Counted from the stretch's first letter, positions 1-9,111 are shown. The stretch: DNA of 45,894 bases from Lachnospiraceae bacterium (GCA_022510685.1 JAFLTA010000019.1:1-45894), one strand, 5' to 3'. Translations and numbers: made by a program. Notes: generated from the letters alone by a model not told the origin.

Positions 1-1711
1 AAAATATAAGTGCAAGATAACCGTCAAGGCAAAGAAAAAAACGACACCAAAGCCATCATCAAAAACGACACCAAAGCCAACAGGTAGCAGCGGTGGTTCA
101 TCAGGCGGCAACGGAGGTTCGTCAGGCGGCGGTACACGTCCGGGAGTGATTACCCCGCCACCAACTGAGACTCCGTCAGGAGGAGGTGGCTCAACCCCGA
201 CCATACCGCCGGAAGCGGAAGGTACTCCCGTACCGGTTATTACTCCGGAGCCGAGTGAAGAGGACAGCCTAAAGACAGATATTACAGTCGACTTAAATAC
301 GTCGTTAGACGAAAGCAAAGGAACGGTATGGAATAGATACCGTAAAAATCTCGGTCAGGTGCCGGCGGAAGAGGGCGATACTGTGACCATTGATTGTACC
401 AGTGCTCTGGATTCCCGTTTGGATTGGATAAATACACATGGAAAATCCCTGAGTATGGAGGAGTTGCAGGCTCACGAAAGTGCGGAATATGTTGAAGGTG
501 GTGAGGGTCAGTTTTGGGAGCATCATTGTAGAAAGGGAGATATAATTGATCTGGATTTGGGTATGAACACCATTTATGTTCGTCTGACCGTGCTTGACAT
601 TAAAGATAACATCATAGGTGTTCAATATATGAATACGGACAATATTGTAGTAAAAATAAAGGAATCTCAACAGCCGACCCCGACTCCGACTGGTGGTGGC
701 TCAGGTGGCGGAGGAACCACGACAGATCCGACCCCGACACCGGCTGTGGGCACGGGTAGCCGTGGCGAGGATGTGACGTTAGAATCATGGAGAAGTACAT
801 TTACGGTAAAGACAGATGCACGGGACTATAAGTTCACATTAGGTATGTCAGCGGATGATGTCAAAAAGGTATTGGGTAACTATTCTCTGGATGTACGACG
901 CTATGACGGAAAATCTCCACAGGGATTTGACGTGATGGCATTCCGACAGGATGGAAAATATAATACATATATTCTCGTATACTTGAAAAATAGTAAGGTA
1001 GTCGGAATCACAGCAATCGGAAAAAATGTATCTTATGGAGATATTGTGCAGACCGGAACGACGGCATCTTCTTTAGAGAGCAGTGGATGGTATCCTGTGG
1101 ATTGGTATACGACAAAAGGCTCTAAAGCGGCAGCAGGGGCGTATTCCAAAGATAATAATGAAGGTCATGTATTGGCTTTCGTAGACTATTATGGTGACAA
1201 GACGACTTACTGCATTCAGGTATTTTCATGGGACTATTCTATAGATTCCATGACGGATGTGTCAAAGAATACTTCGCTCGATTATACCACTTCTGTCCTG
1301 TCGGAAATGAAGACAGAATGTGGGGAAATGATAAATGCGTATTTGGCATATTATGGTGTGCGCACGTTATCCATTAATAGTACAGTAAGCAGTGTAGCAC
1401 AAGAATATTGCGCCGACTTAAAAAACATACCCGCGATGGATTCGACTCAGGCAGATAGGGGAAGTTTAAATGTTAAAAGCGCGTTGACAGCTAAGGGGCT
1501 CAAGTTTAATGCATGGGGCGAGCGTGTAATGATTGGAAATATGGATGCCATCGGAGCAGTTAATGCAGTAGTGCAGAGCGAAGATGCAAGAACGCAGATT
1601 CGTGATACCGGTTTTAAAATTATGGGACTGGGAACAGATAATTATGATAATGGTTCGCAGAATACTCCATATTTAGTAATTGATTTTATTGATTTTAGTT
1701 CGAATATGTAA
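1..1711 (+). CDS. Secreted Big2/CAP-domain surface protein, paralogue 1 (5' end outside window)
   Basis: The frame is open from base 2, so the gene starts upstream of the window; an internal GTG at 146 is not the real start. The first residues (KYKCKITVKAKKK) match the end of the lysine-rich Big2 domain of the two paralogues downstream. Then come Pro/Ser/Gly linkers (about 40-270), a diverged copy of the beta-rich module described under the third paralogue (about 280-660), a Gly/Pro/Thr linker (665-760), a CAP-associated domain (about 770-1250, with LGMSADDVKKVLG) and a C-terminal CAP-like domain (about 1290-1711). The histidines of the CAP tetrad are missing. The Big2 and Lys-rich parts suggest attachment to the cell wall; there is no LPxTG motif. 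The function is not known. Family assignment rests on motif recognition and on close similarity to the two paralogues. Confidence 0.8.
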   Translation, partial: KYKCKITVKAKKKTTPKPSSKTTPKPTGSSGGSSGGNGGSSGGGTRPGVITPPPTETPSGGGGSTPTIPPEAEGTPVPVITPEPSEEDSLKTDITVDLNTSLDESKGTVWNRYRKNLGQVPAEEGDTVTIDCTSALDSRLDWINTHGKSLSMEELQAHESAEYVEGGEGQFWEHHCRKGDIIDLDLGMNTIYVRLTVLDIKDNIIGVQYMNTDNIVVKIKESQQPTPTPTGGGSGGGGTTTDPTPTPAVGTGSRGEDVTLESWRSTFTVKTDARDYKFTLGMSADDVKKVLGNYSLDVRRYDGKSPQGFDVMAFRQDGKYNTYILVYLKNSKVVGITAIGKNVSYGDIVQTGTTASSLESSGWYPVDWYTTKGSKAAAGAYSKDNNEGHVLAFVDYYGDKTTYCIQVFSWDYSIDSMTDVSKNTSLDYTTSVLSEMKTECGEMINAYLAYYGVRTLSINSTVSSVAQEYCADLKNIPAMDSTQADRGSLNVKSALTAKGLKFNAWGERVMIGNMDAIGAVNAVVQSEDARTQIRDTGFKIMGLGTDNYDNGSQNTPYLVIDFIDFSSNM

Positions 1712-1797
1712 ATAGAAGAAAATAACAAAAATTATCGTCACAGTGTCATATTATAGCAATATAGATGCTGACAGTATCGTAAAATTAGGAGGTTTAT

Positions 1798-1838
1798 TTC
1801 ATGACAGACTGCAAACTCTATCTGCAGTCTGTCATGAA
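1798..1838. repeat. Palindromic repeat, copy 1 (16-bp perfect stem)
   Basis: The arms 1798-1813 (TTCATGACAGACTGCA) and 1823-1838 are exact reverse complements around a 9-nt loop. The same 16-bp arms recur at 4125-4165 with a different loop. It lies 87 bp after the stop of paralogue 1 and before paralogue 2. There is no T-run after the stem, so it is not a classical terminator, although it may stabilise or end the upstream transcript. Confidence 0.85.
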
Positions 1839-1899
1839 GCTACCATCTTGCAATGTATACAACAGGATGTGTAGCAAGGGAGAAGGAATGGGATCATGA
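1801..1899 (+). CDS. Possible 32-residue leader ORF inside the palindrome
   Basis: An AGGAGG at 1787-1792 stands 8 nt before ATG 1801, a better ribosome site than many real genes here. The frame reads MTDCKLYLQSVMK and continues to TGA at 1897-1899, 12 nt before the ATG of paralogue 2. The first 13 codons lie within the 16-bp hairpin, so its translation would open the hairpin. It is too short for any family assignment. The second hairpin (4125-4165) has the same reading frame but no ribosome site. It could be a leader peptide or a chance product of the palindrome. Confidence 0.35.
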   Translation: MTDCKLYLQSVMKLPSCNVYNRMCSKGEGMGS

Positions 1900-1911
1900 A
1901 AGGGGGTTAGC

Positions 1912-4107
1912 ATGAAAAAAGGAAGTAAGGTAAAAAGGCGCCTGTTTTGTACGGTTCTGACATTGGCGTTAATCATCACCGGGATTCCGGCACCAAAATA
2001 TGCAGAAGCAGCAAAGAAAAAACCAAAACTGAACAAAAAATCAGTGAAGCTTACAGAAGGTAAGACCGTAAAACTCAAAGTGAAAAATAATAAAAAGAAA
2101 GTAAAGTGGTCTTCCAGTAAAAAGAAAGTAGCTACCGTATCAAAGAAAGGTGTAGTAAAGGCAAAGAAAAAAGGAACGGCAAAAATTTATGCCAAAGTGG
2201 GCAAGAAAAAACTTACCTGTAAGGTTACGGTTAAAGCGAAGAAAAAGAAAGCGACACCGAAGCCGAAATCAAAGCCGACGCCTACATCGAATTCCGGCAA
2301 TTCATCAGGGGGCAGCCAGAATTCGTCCGGAGGAAGCGACGGTTCAACCGGAGGAAATCAGGATTCATCGGGAGGAAACGGTGGTTCGTCTGGAGGAAGT
2401 GGTGATTCGACCGGAGGAAACGGTGGTTCGTCTGGAGGAAGCGGTGGTTCGTCTGGAGGAAACGGTGGTTCGTCTGGAGGAGGCGGTGATTCGACCGGAG
2501 GAAGCGGTGGTTCGACCGGAGGAAGCGGTGGTTCATCGGGAGGAAACGGTGGTTCATCGGGAGGAAGCGGTGATTCGACCGGAGGAAGCGGTGGTTCAAC
2601 CGGAGGAAGTGACAATCCATCCGGTCCAACACCAAAACCGGATAAATTGGTAAATCCGGGAACGATCACATTGTTGGATACGGGAGAGAGTTGGCACTCC
2701 TTTGCAGAATATGATGCATCATCTCCGATTATGGTAACGGGTGATGTTAATCTGCAAGTTAGCTGTACGGGAATTTCTAATTTGGAAATTCGTTTTGTTA
2801 ATTTAAGTCCTGCAATACCGGAGATAGCTTTTACATCGCAGGAAGAAAATGTTGATAGAGATAATAGTATATGGGGAAGGACAAAATGCAAAGATGGAGA
2901 CCTTCTCTCTACTGCATCGGGTATCCTGCATACGGGAATGAACAGCATTTATATCCGTTTGTACGATAGGGATACGGAGTATTATTACTATCTGAATACG
3001 CCACCGATTTATATAGAAGCAGAGGAAACGCCGGATGCGACCCCTACTCCGACGCCAACTCCTGCCGGAGGCGGAGGGTCTACGACGCAGCCTACACCCA
3101 CACCGGATCCTACACCGGTGCCTGCTACAGGCTCTGAGGGACAAAATGTTGATTTGGGTACTAAGACAGCATTTACCGTCAAGAGTAGTTCACATTCAGC
3201 TTCTTATAAGTTGGCATTGGGAATGTCAAAGAGTGATGTGAATAAAGTATTGGGTGACTTATCCACAAACAAAAAGAGGACAGGGAAATCACCTCAAGGA
3301 TTTGATACGATTTCGTTCCGCTCCGATGGTTATGGCACATATATACTGGTTTACATGGATCCTAAAAAGAATGATGAGGTTGTAGGTATTTTCAGTATTG
3401 GCAGCAGTGGAGTGAGCTATGAAGGAGTGGTATCTTCCGGAACAAGTGTGACTACTGGTAACGACTGGTCTCCTGTGAGTTGGTATAGCACGTCCAGTGG
3501 TGGCAATGGAGCATATGTGAAAGAAACGAGTGATGCTAATGTGATTGCCTTTGTGGACGCACTGGGCGATAAAAAAGTATACGGCATTCAGATATTCTCC
3601 AAGGGTTATAGTGTTGATGACATGACTAATCCGGGACTCACAAGCTTATCATTGGATTATTCAGATGATGTGACAACGGAGATGGCGGCAGAGGCAGGAG
3701 AGATGATAAATGCATACCTGGCATTTTGTAACAAAGGAACGCGTTATATCAATACGGACTTATCCAAAGTTGCACAGTCATATAGTGCGACAGTTACAGG
3801 CAATAGGGGTTCGAATGCCGAATCTGAAGGTCGTAAACAAGCTGAAATGAAAACAGCAGTAAAAGCGATAACCGGAAAAGAGCCTGAGGTGGCATGGGCA
3901 GAATTACTGTTTATAGGAAATATGGACGCTATAGGTTTTGTGAATTCTGTCATTGAGAGCGATAGAGGAAGAAGTTATATCCAAGACAAAGAAGTTACAG
4001 GTAAATCGGGATATAGATATATAGGCATAGGAGTATCCGCACATATGGATGGAGATGCTTATGTCCCGAATATGGTTATTGATTTAGTACACAGATATAA
4101 AAGCTAG
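1912..4107 (+). CDS. Secreted Big2/CAP-domain surface protein, paralogue 2
   Basis: 731 residues. ATG 1912 follows AAAGGGGG at 1899-1906, in a 5' context identical to that of the third paralogue. Residues 1-33 form a signal peptide (hydrophobic core LALIITGIP, then AEA|A). Residues 34-107 are a lysine-rich Big2 (Ig-like) domain with the [17 protein letters not shown] signature. Residues 125-240 are a Ser/Gly repeat. Residues 245-370 are one copy of the PGTITL module. A TP-rich linker precedes a CAP-associated domain (about 410-590, LGMSKSDVNKVLG) and a degenerate CAP domain (593-731). In the CAP domain the usual GENI and GH positions read AELL and GR, so the histidine ligands are absent. Probably exported and held to the wall by its basic N-terminus; biochemical role unknown. 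Confidence 0.85.
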   Translation: MKKGSKVKRRLFCTVLTLALIITGIPAPKYAEAAKKKPKLNKKSVKLTEGKTVKLKVKNNKKKVKWSSSKKKVATVSKKGVVKAKKKGTAKIYAKVGKKKLTCKVTVKAKKKKATPKPKSKPTPTSNSGNSSGGSQNSSGGSDGSTGGNQDSSGGNGGSSGGSGDSTGGNGGSSGGSGGSSGGNGGSSGGGGDSTGGSGGSTGGSGGSSGGNGGSSGGSGDSTGGSGGSTGGSDNPSGPTPKPDKLVNPGTITLLDTGESWHSFAEYDASSPIMVTGDVNLQVSCTGISNLEIRFVNLSPAIPEIAFTSQEENVDRDNSIWGRTKCKDGDLLSTASGILHTGMNSIYIRLYDRDTEYYYYLNTPPIYIEAEETPDATPTPTPTPAGGGGSTTQPTPTPDPTPVPATGSEGQNVDLGTKTAFTVKSSSHSASYKLALGMSKSDVNKVLGDLSTNKKRTGKSPQGFDTISFRSDGYGTYILVYMDPKKNDEVVGIFSIGSSGVSYEGVVSSGTSVTTGNDWSPVSWYSTSSGGNGAYVKETSDANVIAFVDALGDKKVYGIQIFSKGYSVDDMTNPGLTSLSLDYSDDVTTEMAAEAGEMINAYLAFCNKGTRYINTDLSKVAQSYSATVTGNRGSNAESEGRKQAEMKTAVKAITGKEPEVAWAELLFIGNMDAIGFVNSVIESDRGRSYIQDKEVTGKSGYRYIGIGVSAHMDGDAYVPNMVIDLVHRYKS
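2295..2613 (+). repeat. Tandem coding repeat, Ser/Gly linker of paralogue 2
   Basis: Roughly 18-bp units coding for six-residue steps such as SSGGNG, SSGGSG and STGGSG are repeated through the linker. Unit length is a multiple of three, so slippage would change length without breaking the frame. The repeat also creates long meaningless open frames on the other strand. Confidence 0.85.
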
Positions 4108-4123
4108 TAATTAGTTATCAAAA

Positions 4124-4166
4124 TTTCATGACAGACTGCAATTTTTATCTGCAGTCTGTCATGAAA
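4124..4166. repeat. Palindromic repeat, copy 2 (16-17-bp perfect stem)
   Basis: The arms 4125-4140 and 4150-4165 are identical to those of copy 1 at 1798-1838 and one further pair (4124/4166) forms. The loop (4141-4149) differs. It begins 17 bp after the stop of paralogue 2, where a terminator would be expected, but only A-rich sequence follows. It also contains ATG ACA GAC TGC in the same frame as copy 1, giving a 19-residue ORF to 4187 without a ribosome site. Confidence 0.85.
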
Positions 4167-4346
4167 ATAAAAAGAACATATATATAATGTAATAACAGAT
4201 AATAAGCGTGAACATCAAAAGTCCTTTCGGGGACTTGTTAAGCATAAATAATATTTTAAGTATTACGCAACCATGTTATGTAAAATGATTATTTTTGATA
4301 GTTATTTCGGCAGCATAGTTGGTAATCAGGGAGAAGGAACAGGAGC

Positions 4347-4826
4347 ATGGGAAAAGAGGCAAAAACCAATGCCATGCGGATGTTGGAACGGGCAAAAATT
4401 TCTTATCAGGTAAATCTATATGAGTGCGAGGAATTCATCGACGGAATTGATGTGGCAGATCGCCTTGGGCAGGATTATGAAATGGCATTTAAGACCCTGG
4501 TGACACAGGGCAAGAGCGGAAACTATTATGTGTATGTAATTCCGGTACATCGGGAGCTGGACATGAAAAAAGCAGCAAAAGCAGTGGGCGAAAAGTCCGT
4601 GGAGATGCTTCCGGTTCGTGAGATTAATCAGATAACGGGATATATCAGAGGTGGTTGTACACCTATCGGTATGAAGAAACCATTTCCAACAGTAATTCAT
4701 GAAAGTGCAAAACAGCAGGCAGAAATAGCAATTAGCGGCGGCAGGCACGGAGTACAGATCGTGCTGTCACCGGATGATTTGGCAACGGTGATAAAAGCTG
4801 ATTTTGCGGATGTAATTCAAGTATAG
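4347..4826 (+). CDS. ybaK: Cys-tRNA(Pro)/Cys-tRNA(Cys) deacylase, YbaK/EbsC family
   Basis: 159 residues, the normal length for the YbaK/EbsC family, which hydrolyses Cys mischarged on tRNA(Pro) in trans. The conserved lysine lies in YEMAFKTLVT (about residue 50), followed by the YYVYVIP strand and the GYIRGGCTPIGMKK segment that is typical of the family (conserved Gly and Pro). The ATG at 4347 is preceded by GGGAGAAGGAACAGGAGC. It is unrelated in function to the surface-protein paralogues on both sides and probably marks an insertion of one paralogue beside it. A small hairpin around 4220-4237 lies upstream. Cytoplasmic. Confidence 0.9.
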   Translation: MGKEAKTNAMRMLERAKISYQVNLYECEEFIDGIDVADRLGQDYEMAFKTLVTQGKSGNYYVYVIPVHRELDMKKAAKAVGEKSVEMLPVREINQITGYIRGGCTPIGMKKPFPTVIHESAKQQAEIAISGGRHGVQIVLSPDDLATVIKADFADVIQV

Positions 4827-4928
4827 TCCGGTGCAAAAAGTGTCGGCTGGTGCAATCGACAGTAAGGATTCTGGCTATATATGTAGAATATTATTGTTTG
4901 ATGCACTGGAACTGGAAAGGGGGTTAGC

Positions 4929-7900
4929 ATGAAGATTTCAAAAAGAGCTAAAAATCGCCTGCTGTGCGCAGCTTTGACATTAGCGTTAATCATTACCGGA
5001 ATTCCGTCATCAAAATATGCAGAAGCAGCGAAGAAAAAGCCGAAACTGAACAAAAAATCAGTGAAACTTACGGAAGGGAAAACTGCAAAGTTAAAAGTAA
5101 AGAATAATAAAAAGAAGGTAAAGTGGTCTTCCAGTAAAAAGAAAGTAGCTACCGTATCGAAGAAAGGTGTAGTAAAGGCTAAGAAAAAAGGAACGGCAAA
5201 AATTTATGCCAAAGTGGGCAAGAAAAAACTCACCTGCAAGGTAACGGTTCAAGCAAAGAAAAAGAGTGCAATAGTACCGGTACCAAAGCCGGCTCCAACA
5301 CCCAATACAAGTAGTTCATCGGGAGGAAGCGGCAATTCGTCCGGAGGGAATCAGGATTCATCAGGAGGAAATGGTAGCCAGTCCGGAGGAAATCAAGATT
5401 CATCGGGCGGAAACGGTAATCAGTCCGGAGGGAATCAGGATTCATCGGGCGGAAACGGTAGCCAGTCCGGAGGGAATCAGGATTCATCGGGCGGAAACGG
5501 TAATCAGTCCGGAGGAAATCAGGATTCATCGGGAGGAAATGGAAACCAGTCCGGAGGAAATCAGGATTCATCAGGAGGAAATGGTAGCCAGTCCGGAGGA
5601 ACTACAACTGCAGCGCCTGCGCCGACGATTCCGGCAGGAGATACGGGGATTTCTCAGGAGGAGCAGGAGCAAAAACAGCAAGAAGCATTAAATGGTGCTA
5701 ATAGTGAGCGTGCTAAACAAGGTTTATCGGCTTTAGAGATAGATGAGAGATTAAATTATGCGGCATATCTAATAGCGAAGGAATATAAAAATAACTGGGG
5801 TGGTAATGAACCATCCAAAGCACAACAGGATAAGGCGTTAGCTGATGCCGAATTTACTTGTGACTCATATAAAGCAGTTTTCCTTGCATGGGGACAGACT
5901 TATGAGGAAGTGTTAAATCAATGGATGACGACGGAAGCCAAAGAAACTATTTTGTCTGCCGGTTATAATAAAACAGGATTTGCAGAATTTAAAAATGATT
6001 GGGGCGGATACTGGGTGCAGATATTTGCAAAGGTAACAGAGGTAACTCCGACACCGGCTCCAACGCCAACACCGACAGTAAAACCAACACCAACGGCAAG
6101 TCCAACGGCAGAACCGACACCAACGCCAACACCGACGGCAGAGCCAACAGCAGAACCGACACAGGAGCCGACGGCAGAACCAACGGCAACGCCGACACCA
6201 AAACCGGATAGACTGACGAATCCGGGTACGATTACGTTAAATGAAACCAAACAAAGTTGGAGTTCATTTAAAGCGACAGACCCTGAGATTACTGTCACCG
6301 GCAGTGCCAGTGTGACAATTAGTTGCAATTCGGCTCTTGTCAATAATGTGGAAATTTGGTATGCAAATATGTCAAATGTTACTTATTCGGAGTTTGAGTT
6401 GAAATCGTGGGAAAATAAAGCTTTCAATGACACTAACTGGGCGCAACATGGAGGAAAGATTTCCAACGGACAGACTGTGAATTTGAAGGTTAATACATTC
6501 AATTGTATTTATGTCCGCATCTATGACACAAAAAATGATGAGATTTACTACTTAAGTTCTCCGAAAATAGTCGTGAAAGAAGTGGTAGTAACGCCGGAAC
6601 CAACAGCAGAACCGACACCAGAACCAACGGCAACACCGACGCCGGAACCGACGCCGACACCAACACCGGAACCGACGGCAACACCGACACCGGAACCAAC
6701 GGCAACACCGACGCCGGAACCAACGGCAACACCGACGCCGACCCCAACGCCGACCCCAACGCCGACCCCAACGCCAACACCGACGCCAACGCCGACGCCG
6801 ACACCGGAACCGACAGCAACGCCAAAACCGGATAGACTGACAGAACCGGGCACAATCACATTAGATAACACCAATCAAAGTTGGAGTTCATTTAGGTCAA
6901 CAGACCCTGAGATTACTGTCACCGGTAGTGCCAAAGTGACGATTCGCTGCAACTCGGCTCTTGCCAATAATGTGGAAATTTGGTATGCAAACATTCCAAA
7001 TACTGATTATTCGGAATCTACACTAAAAACATGGGAAGAAATAGCCTATGATAGTAGCAATTGGGCTAAATATGGAGCTAGAATCATCAACGGGTATACC
7101 TTGTATTTGAATGCTGATTCCAATACGAAAAATTGTATTTATGTCCGCATTTATGACAAAAAGAACGATGAAATATACTACTTAAGTGCTCCGAAAATAA
7201 TTGTAAAAGAGGAAGTGATAACGCCAACACCGAAACCGGAGAAATTGAAAGATCCGGGAACAATCACGTTGCTTAATACAGGACAGAGCTGGAATACGTT
7301 TAAGGTATATGATGAGTCAGCTAAAATTACGATAAGTGGTGATGTAAGTTTGAAAATTAGCTGTCCGGCAATTTCTAATTTGGAAATTAGGTATGTTAAT
7401 ATTGCTCCATACGTACCGTTGGATACCTTTACCAAACAGGAGGCTAATGTGCAAACGAATACCAGTATATGGGGAGATAAAGCGTATAGTGATGGTAAGA
7501 TTGTGACTATATCTCCTGACATTCATGACTTGCATATGGGGATGAACTCTGTTTATGTTTATTTGTATGACAGAGATACAGAGTATGTTTACTATTTAAA
7601 CACTCCACCGATTTTTATAACAGAGGCAGTGGCAACCCCGAGTCCGGCACCAACACCGACACCGGAACCAACACCTGAAGTATCCGGTTCAGCAGGTCAA
7701 AATGTCAACTTGAATGGAAAGACACCATTTACTGTTAGAAGCAGTTCGCATTCAGCGTCTTATGAGTTGGCATTAGGATTGACAAGGAGCGAAGTGAATA
7801 CCGTACTGGGTGACTTATCTACAAACGAAAAGAGAACAGGCAGGTCTCCACAGGGATTCGACGTTATCTCTTTCCGTTCTGATGGATATGGCACGTATAT

Positions 7901-8675
7901 ACTGATATACTTTGATCCGGCAACTGACAAGGTAGTAGGCATCTTTAGTATCAGTAGTAGTGGAGTGAGTTATAACGGAGTAGATACTTCATACTCAACA
8001 GACAGCTCGTTGAGTGGCTGGTCTCCTGTGAGTTGGTACAGCACATCCGGTGGCAGCAGTGGTGCTTACTCGAAGCAGGAAGGTAACGCAAATGTGGTTG
8101 CCTTTGTAGATGCACTGGGTGATGGGAAAGTATATGGTATACAGATATTCTCCACGGACTACACGATTGCTGACATGACCAGTCCGAAAGATACGAAGTT
8201 TACTTTGGATTATTCAAGTCCAGTGACAATGGAGATGGCGACAGAGGCAGGAGAGATGATAAACGCATACTTGGCATTCTGTAATAAGGGAAGGAGGTAC
8301 ATTAATTCCAATCTAACCACAGTAGCACAGGCATATAGCGATTCAGTTAAATCTAACGGAGGAACAAATGCTGTATCGGAAGGTCGAGGTGCTTCGGGAC
8401 TGAAAACAGCGTTAGAAGAGATAGGCAAAACGCCGGAATGGAAATGGGCAGAATTACTGCTCATAGGAAATATGGATACCATCGGTTTCGTAAATTCTGT
8501 CATTGAGAGTAGCATGGGACATGAATATATCCGAATTCCGCAAAATACAGATAATCACACAGGCTATAGATTGATAGGAATTGGAGTATCGGCATATCAT
8601 GACGGTAGCAACTATTATCCGAATATGGTTATCGATTTAGCGTATAATCTTGCAGACTATACACCAAAAAACTAA
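4929..8675 (+). CDS. Large secreted Big2/CAP-domain surface protein, paralogue 3
   Basis: 1248 residues, start ATG 4929 after AAAGGGGG. Order of parts: signal peptide (1-33), lysine-rich Big2 domain (34-107), Ser/Gly/Gln/Asn repeat (about 130-225), a CAP-like domain (about 235-372, with [18 protein letters not shown] and a YWVQIFAK end but no CAP histidines), a Pro/Thr linker, module A (about 425-553), a long Pro/Thr linker, module B (about 635-760), module C (about 772-898), a CAP-associated domain (about 925-1095) and a second degenerate CAP domain (1102-1248). Each module starts PGTITL, has SW-x-(S/T)F, and ends with IYVRIYD and EIYYLSxPKI-like strands. I do not recognise the module. Its extra parts relative to paralogue 2 suggest growth by internal duplication. 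Terminator at 8699. Confidence 0.85.
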   Translation: MKISKRAKNRLLCAALTLALIITGIPSSKYAEAAKKKPKLNKKSVKLTEGKTAKLKVKNNKKKVKWSSSKKKVATVSKKGVVKAKKKGTAKIYAKVGKKKLTCKVTVQAKKKSAIVPVPKPAPTPNTSSSSGGSGNSSGGNQDSSGGNGSQSGGNQDSSGGNGNQSGGNQDSSGGNGSQSGGNQDSSGGNGNQSGGNQDSSGGNGNQSGGNQDSSGGNGSQSGGTTTAAPAPTIPAGDTGISQEEQEQKQQEALNGANSERAKQGLSALEIDERLNYAAYLIAKEYKNNWGGNEPSKAQQDKALADAEFTCDSYKAVFLAWGQTYEEVLNQWMTTEAKETILSAGYNKTGFAEFKNDWGGYWVQIFAKVTEVTPTPAPTPTPTVKPTPTASPTAEPTPTPTPTAEPTAEPTQEPTAEPTATPTPKPDRLTNPGTITLNETKQSWSSFKATDPEITVTGSASVTISCNSALVNNVEIWYANMSNVTYSEFELKSWENKAFNDTNWAQHGGKISNGQTVNLKVNTFNCIYVRIYDTKNDEIYYLSSPKIVVKEVVVTPEPTAEPTPEPTATPTPEPTPTPTPEPTATPTPEPTATPTPEPTATPTPTPTPTPTPTPTPTPTPTPTPTPEPTATPKPDRLTEPGTITLDNTNQSWSSFRSTDPEITVTGSAKVTIRCNSALANNVEIWYANIPNTDYSESTLKTWEEIAYDSSNWAKYGARIINGYTLYLNADSNTKNCIYVRIYDKKNDEIYYLSAPKIIVKEEVITPTPKPEKLKDPGTITLLNTGQSWNTFKVYDESAKITISGDVSLKISCPAISNLEIRYVNIAPYVPLDTFTKQEANVQTNTSIWGDKAYSDGKIVTISPDIHDLHMGMNSVYVYLYDRDTEYVYYLNTPPIFITEAVATPSPAPTPTPEPTPEVSGSAGQNVNLNGKTPFTVRSSSHSASYELALGLTRSEVNTVLGDLSTNEKRTGRSPQGFDVISFRSDGYGTYILIYFDPATDKVVGIFSISSSGVSYNGVDTSYSTDSSLSGWSPVSWYSTSGGSSGAYSKQEGNANVVAFVDALGDGKVYGIQIFSTDYTIADMTSPKDTKFTLDYSSPVTMEMATEAGEMINAYLAFCNKGRRYINSNLTTVAQAYSDSVKSNGGTNAVSEGRGASGLKTALEEIGKTPEWKWAELLLIGNMDTIGFVNSVIESSMGHEYIRIPQNTDNHTGYRLIGIGVSAYHDGSNYYPNMVIDLAYNLADYTPKN
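5345..5602 (+). repeat. Tandem 42-bp coding repeat in paralogue 3
   Basis: About six to seven copies of a 42-bp unit coding for [14 protein letters not shown] (S/N variable at one position). Copies differ by only a few silent or single-residue changes, a sign of recent expansion or ongoing homogenisation. Confidence 0.85.
6046..6204 (+). repeat. Pro/Thr linker repeat 1 of paralogue 3
   Basis: Low-complexity coding repeat of ACN CCN GCN / GAR CCN units giving TPTPTAEPT-like sequence. It separates the first CAP-like domain from module A and probably forms an extended, possibly glycosylated stalk. Confidence 0.8.
6592..6828 (+). repeat. Pro/Thr linker repeat 2 of paralogue 3
   Basis: A longer TPEPTATP / TPTP repeat between modules A and B; the core near 6735-6805 is an almost pure alternation of ACN and CCN codons. 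Like the other linker it yields long valine-rich shadow frames on the minus strand that are not genes. Confidence 0.8.
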
Positions 8676-8698
8676 TAAGCACAAAAATCACACCCCTA

Positions 8699-8728
8699 CA
8701 GGGAGCAGACCGTTCTGCTCCCTGTTTT
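8699..8728 (+). terminator. Intrinsic terminator after paralogue 3
   Basis: 10-bp perfect stem CAGGGAGCAG / CTGCTCCCTG with a 6-nt loop, followed by TTTT. It lies 24 bp after the stop codon at 8675. Confidence 0.9.
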
Positions 8729-8778
8729 AGGTCAACTTATTTTTTTCGACATAATAGCCAAAAAATCGTAATTTTTCC

Positions 8779-8807
8779 TTGAAATTTTGTGAAATATGTG
8801 TTATTAT
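8779..8807 (+). promoter_or_regulatory. Promoter of the ncRNA candidate
   Basis: TTGAAA at 8779-8784, a 17-bp spacer and TATTAT at 8802-8807. Initiation would be near 8814. The same two hexamers with the same spacing recur at 9112-9140. Confidence 0.6.
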
Positions 8808-8813
8808 GAAGTT

Positions 8814-9073
8814 ACGAAAATGTTTTAGTAACTACTGGGGCGACAAAATCCGTTCCGTACAACTTGTGGTTTTGTTGAAGCTCCATGACTTATATGATAC
8901 AGACTTCATTGCGAACATTTTCTCGCTGATTGACTCACAGGGGATAGACGGAGAAGGCAGTGTTATTTCTGTGGGGAGTTCAGAAGACTTACACGGAGCG
9001 TATGGCTATCAGAGTGGGAGCGGATAAATACATACAGAACGTGGGTAAAAGCAATCCGAAAGGGTTGCTTTTT
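8814..9073 (+). ncRNA. Candidate structured non-coding RNA of about 260 nt
   Basis: The unit is bounded by the promoter at 8779 and by a clear terminator (stem 9047-9057 / 9062-9072, GAAA loop, then T's). An open frame crosses it from 8779, but the promoter lies inside that frame's start and there is no ribosome site, so it is unlikely to be a gene. Pairing visible by eye: GTTAC/GTAAC at the 5' end (8811-8831), a long-range helix CGTTCCGT (about 8850) with ACGGAGCG (about 8993), and inside it GAA(G)CTCC with GGAGTTC. I do not see the signature sequences of SRP RNA, RNase P RNA or tmRNA. The layout of long nested helices could fit a 6S-like RNA or an unknown RNA. Confidence 0.4.
9047..9073 (+). 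terminator. Intrinsic terminator of the ncRNA candidate
   Basis: 11-bp stem AAAAGCAATCC / GGGTTGCTTTT (one G-T pair) closed by a GAAA tetraloop, with a run of five T's at its 3' end. Confidence 0.8.
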
Positions 9074-9111
9074 CCGTTGCAGTAAAATTGAAAAATCACT
9101 TTTTCATTGAC

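Noticed and set aside
2282-2948. Long minus-strand and frame-shifted open frames over the Ser/Gly repeat
   Set aside because: They are shadows of the 18-bp coding repeat, with monotone composition and no ribosome sites.
5345-5602. Regular repeats that could suggest a CRISPR array
   Set aside because: Units are head-to-tail coding repeats without unique spacers, in frame with a surface protein.
5963-6874. Valine-rich open frames opposite the Pro/Thr linkers
   Set aside because: Shadows of ACN-CCN repeats; no start signals.
8779-9027. 82-residue open frame upstream of the pan operon
   Set aside because: It starts with TTG inside a -35 box, has the -10 inside its first codons, no ribosome site and no family; the RNA reading fits better.
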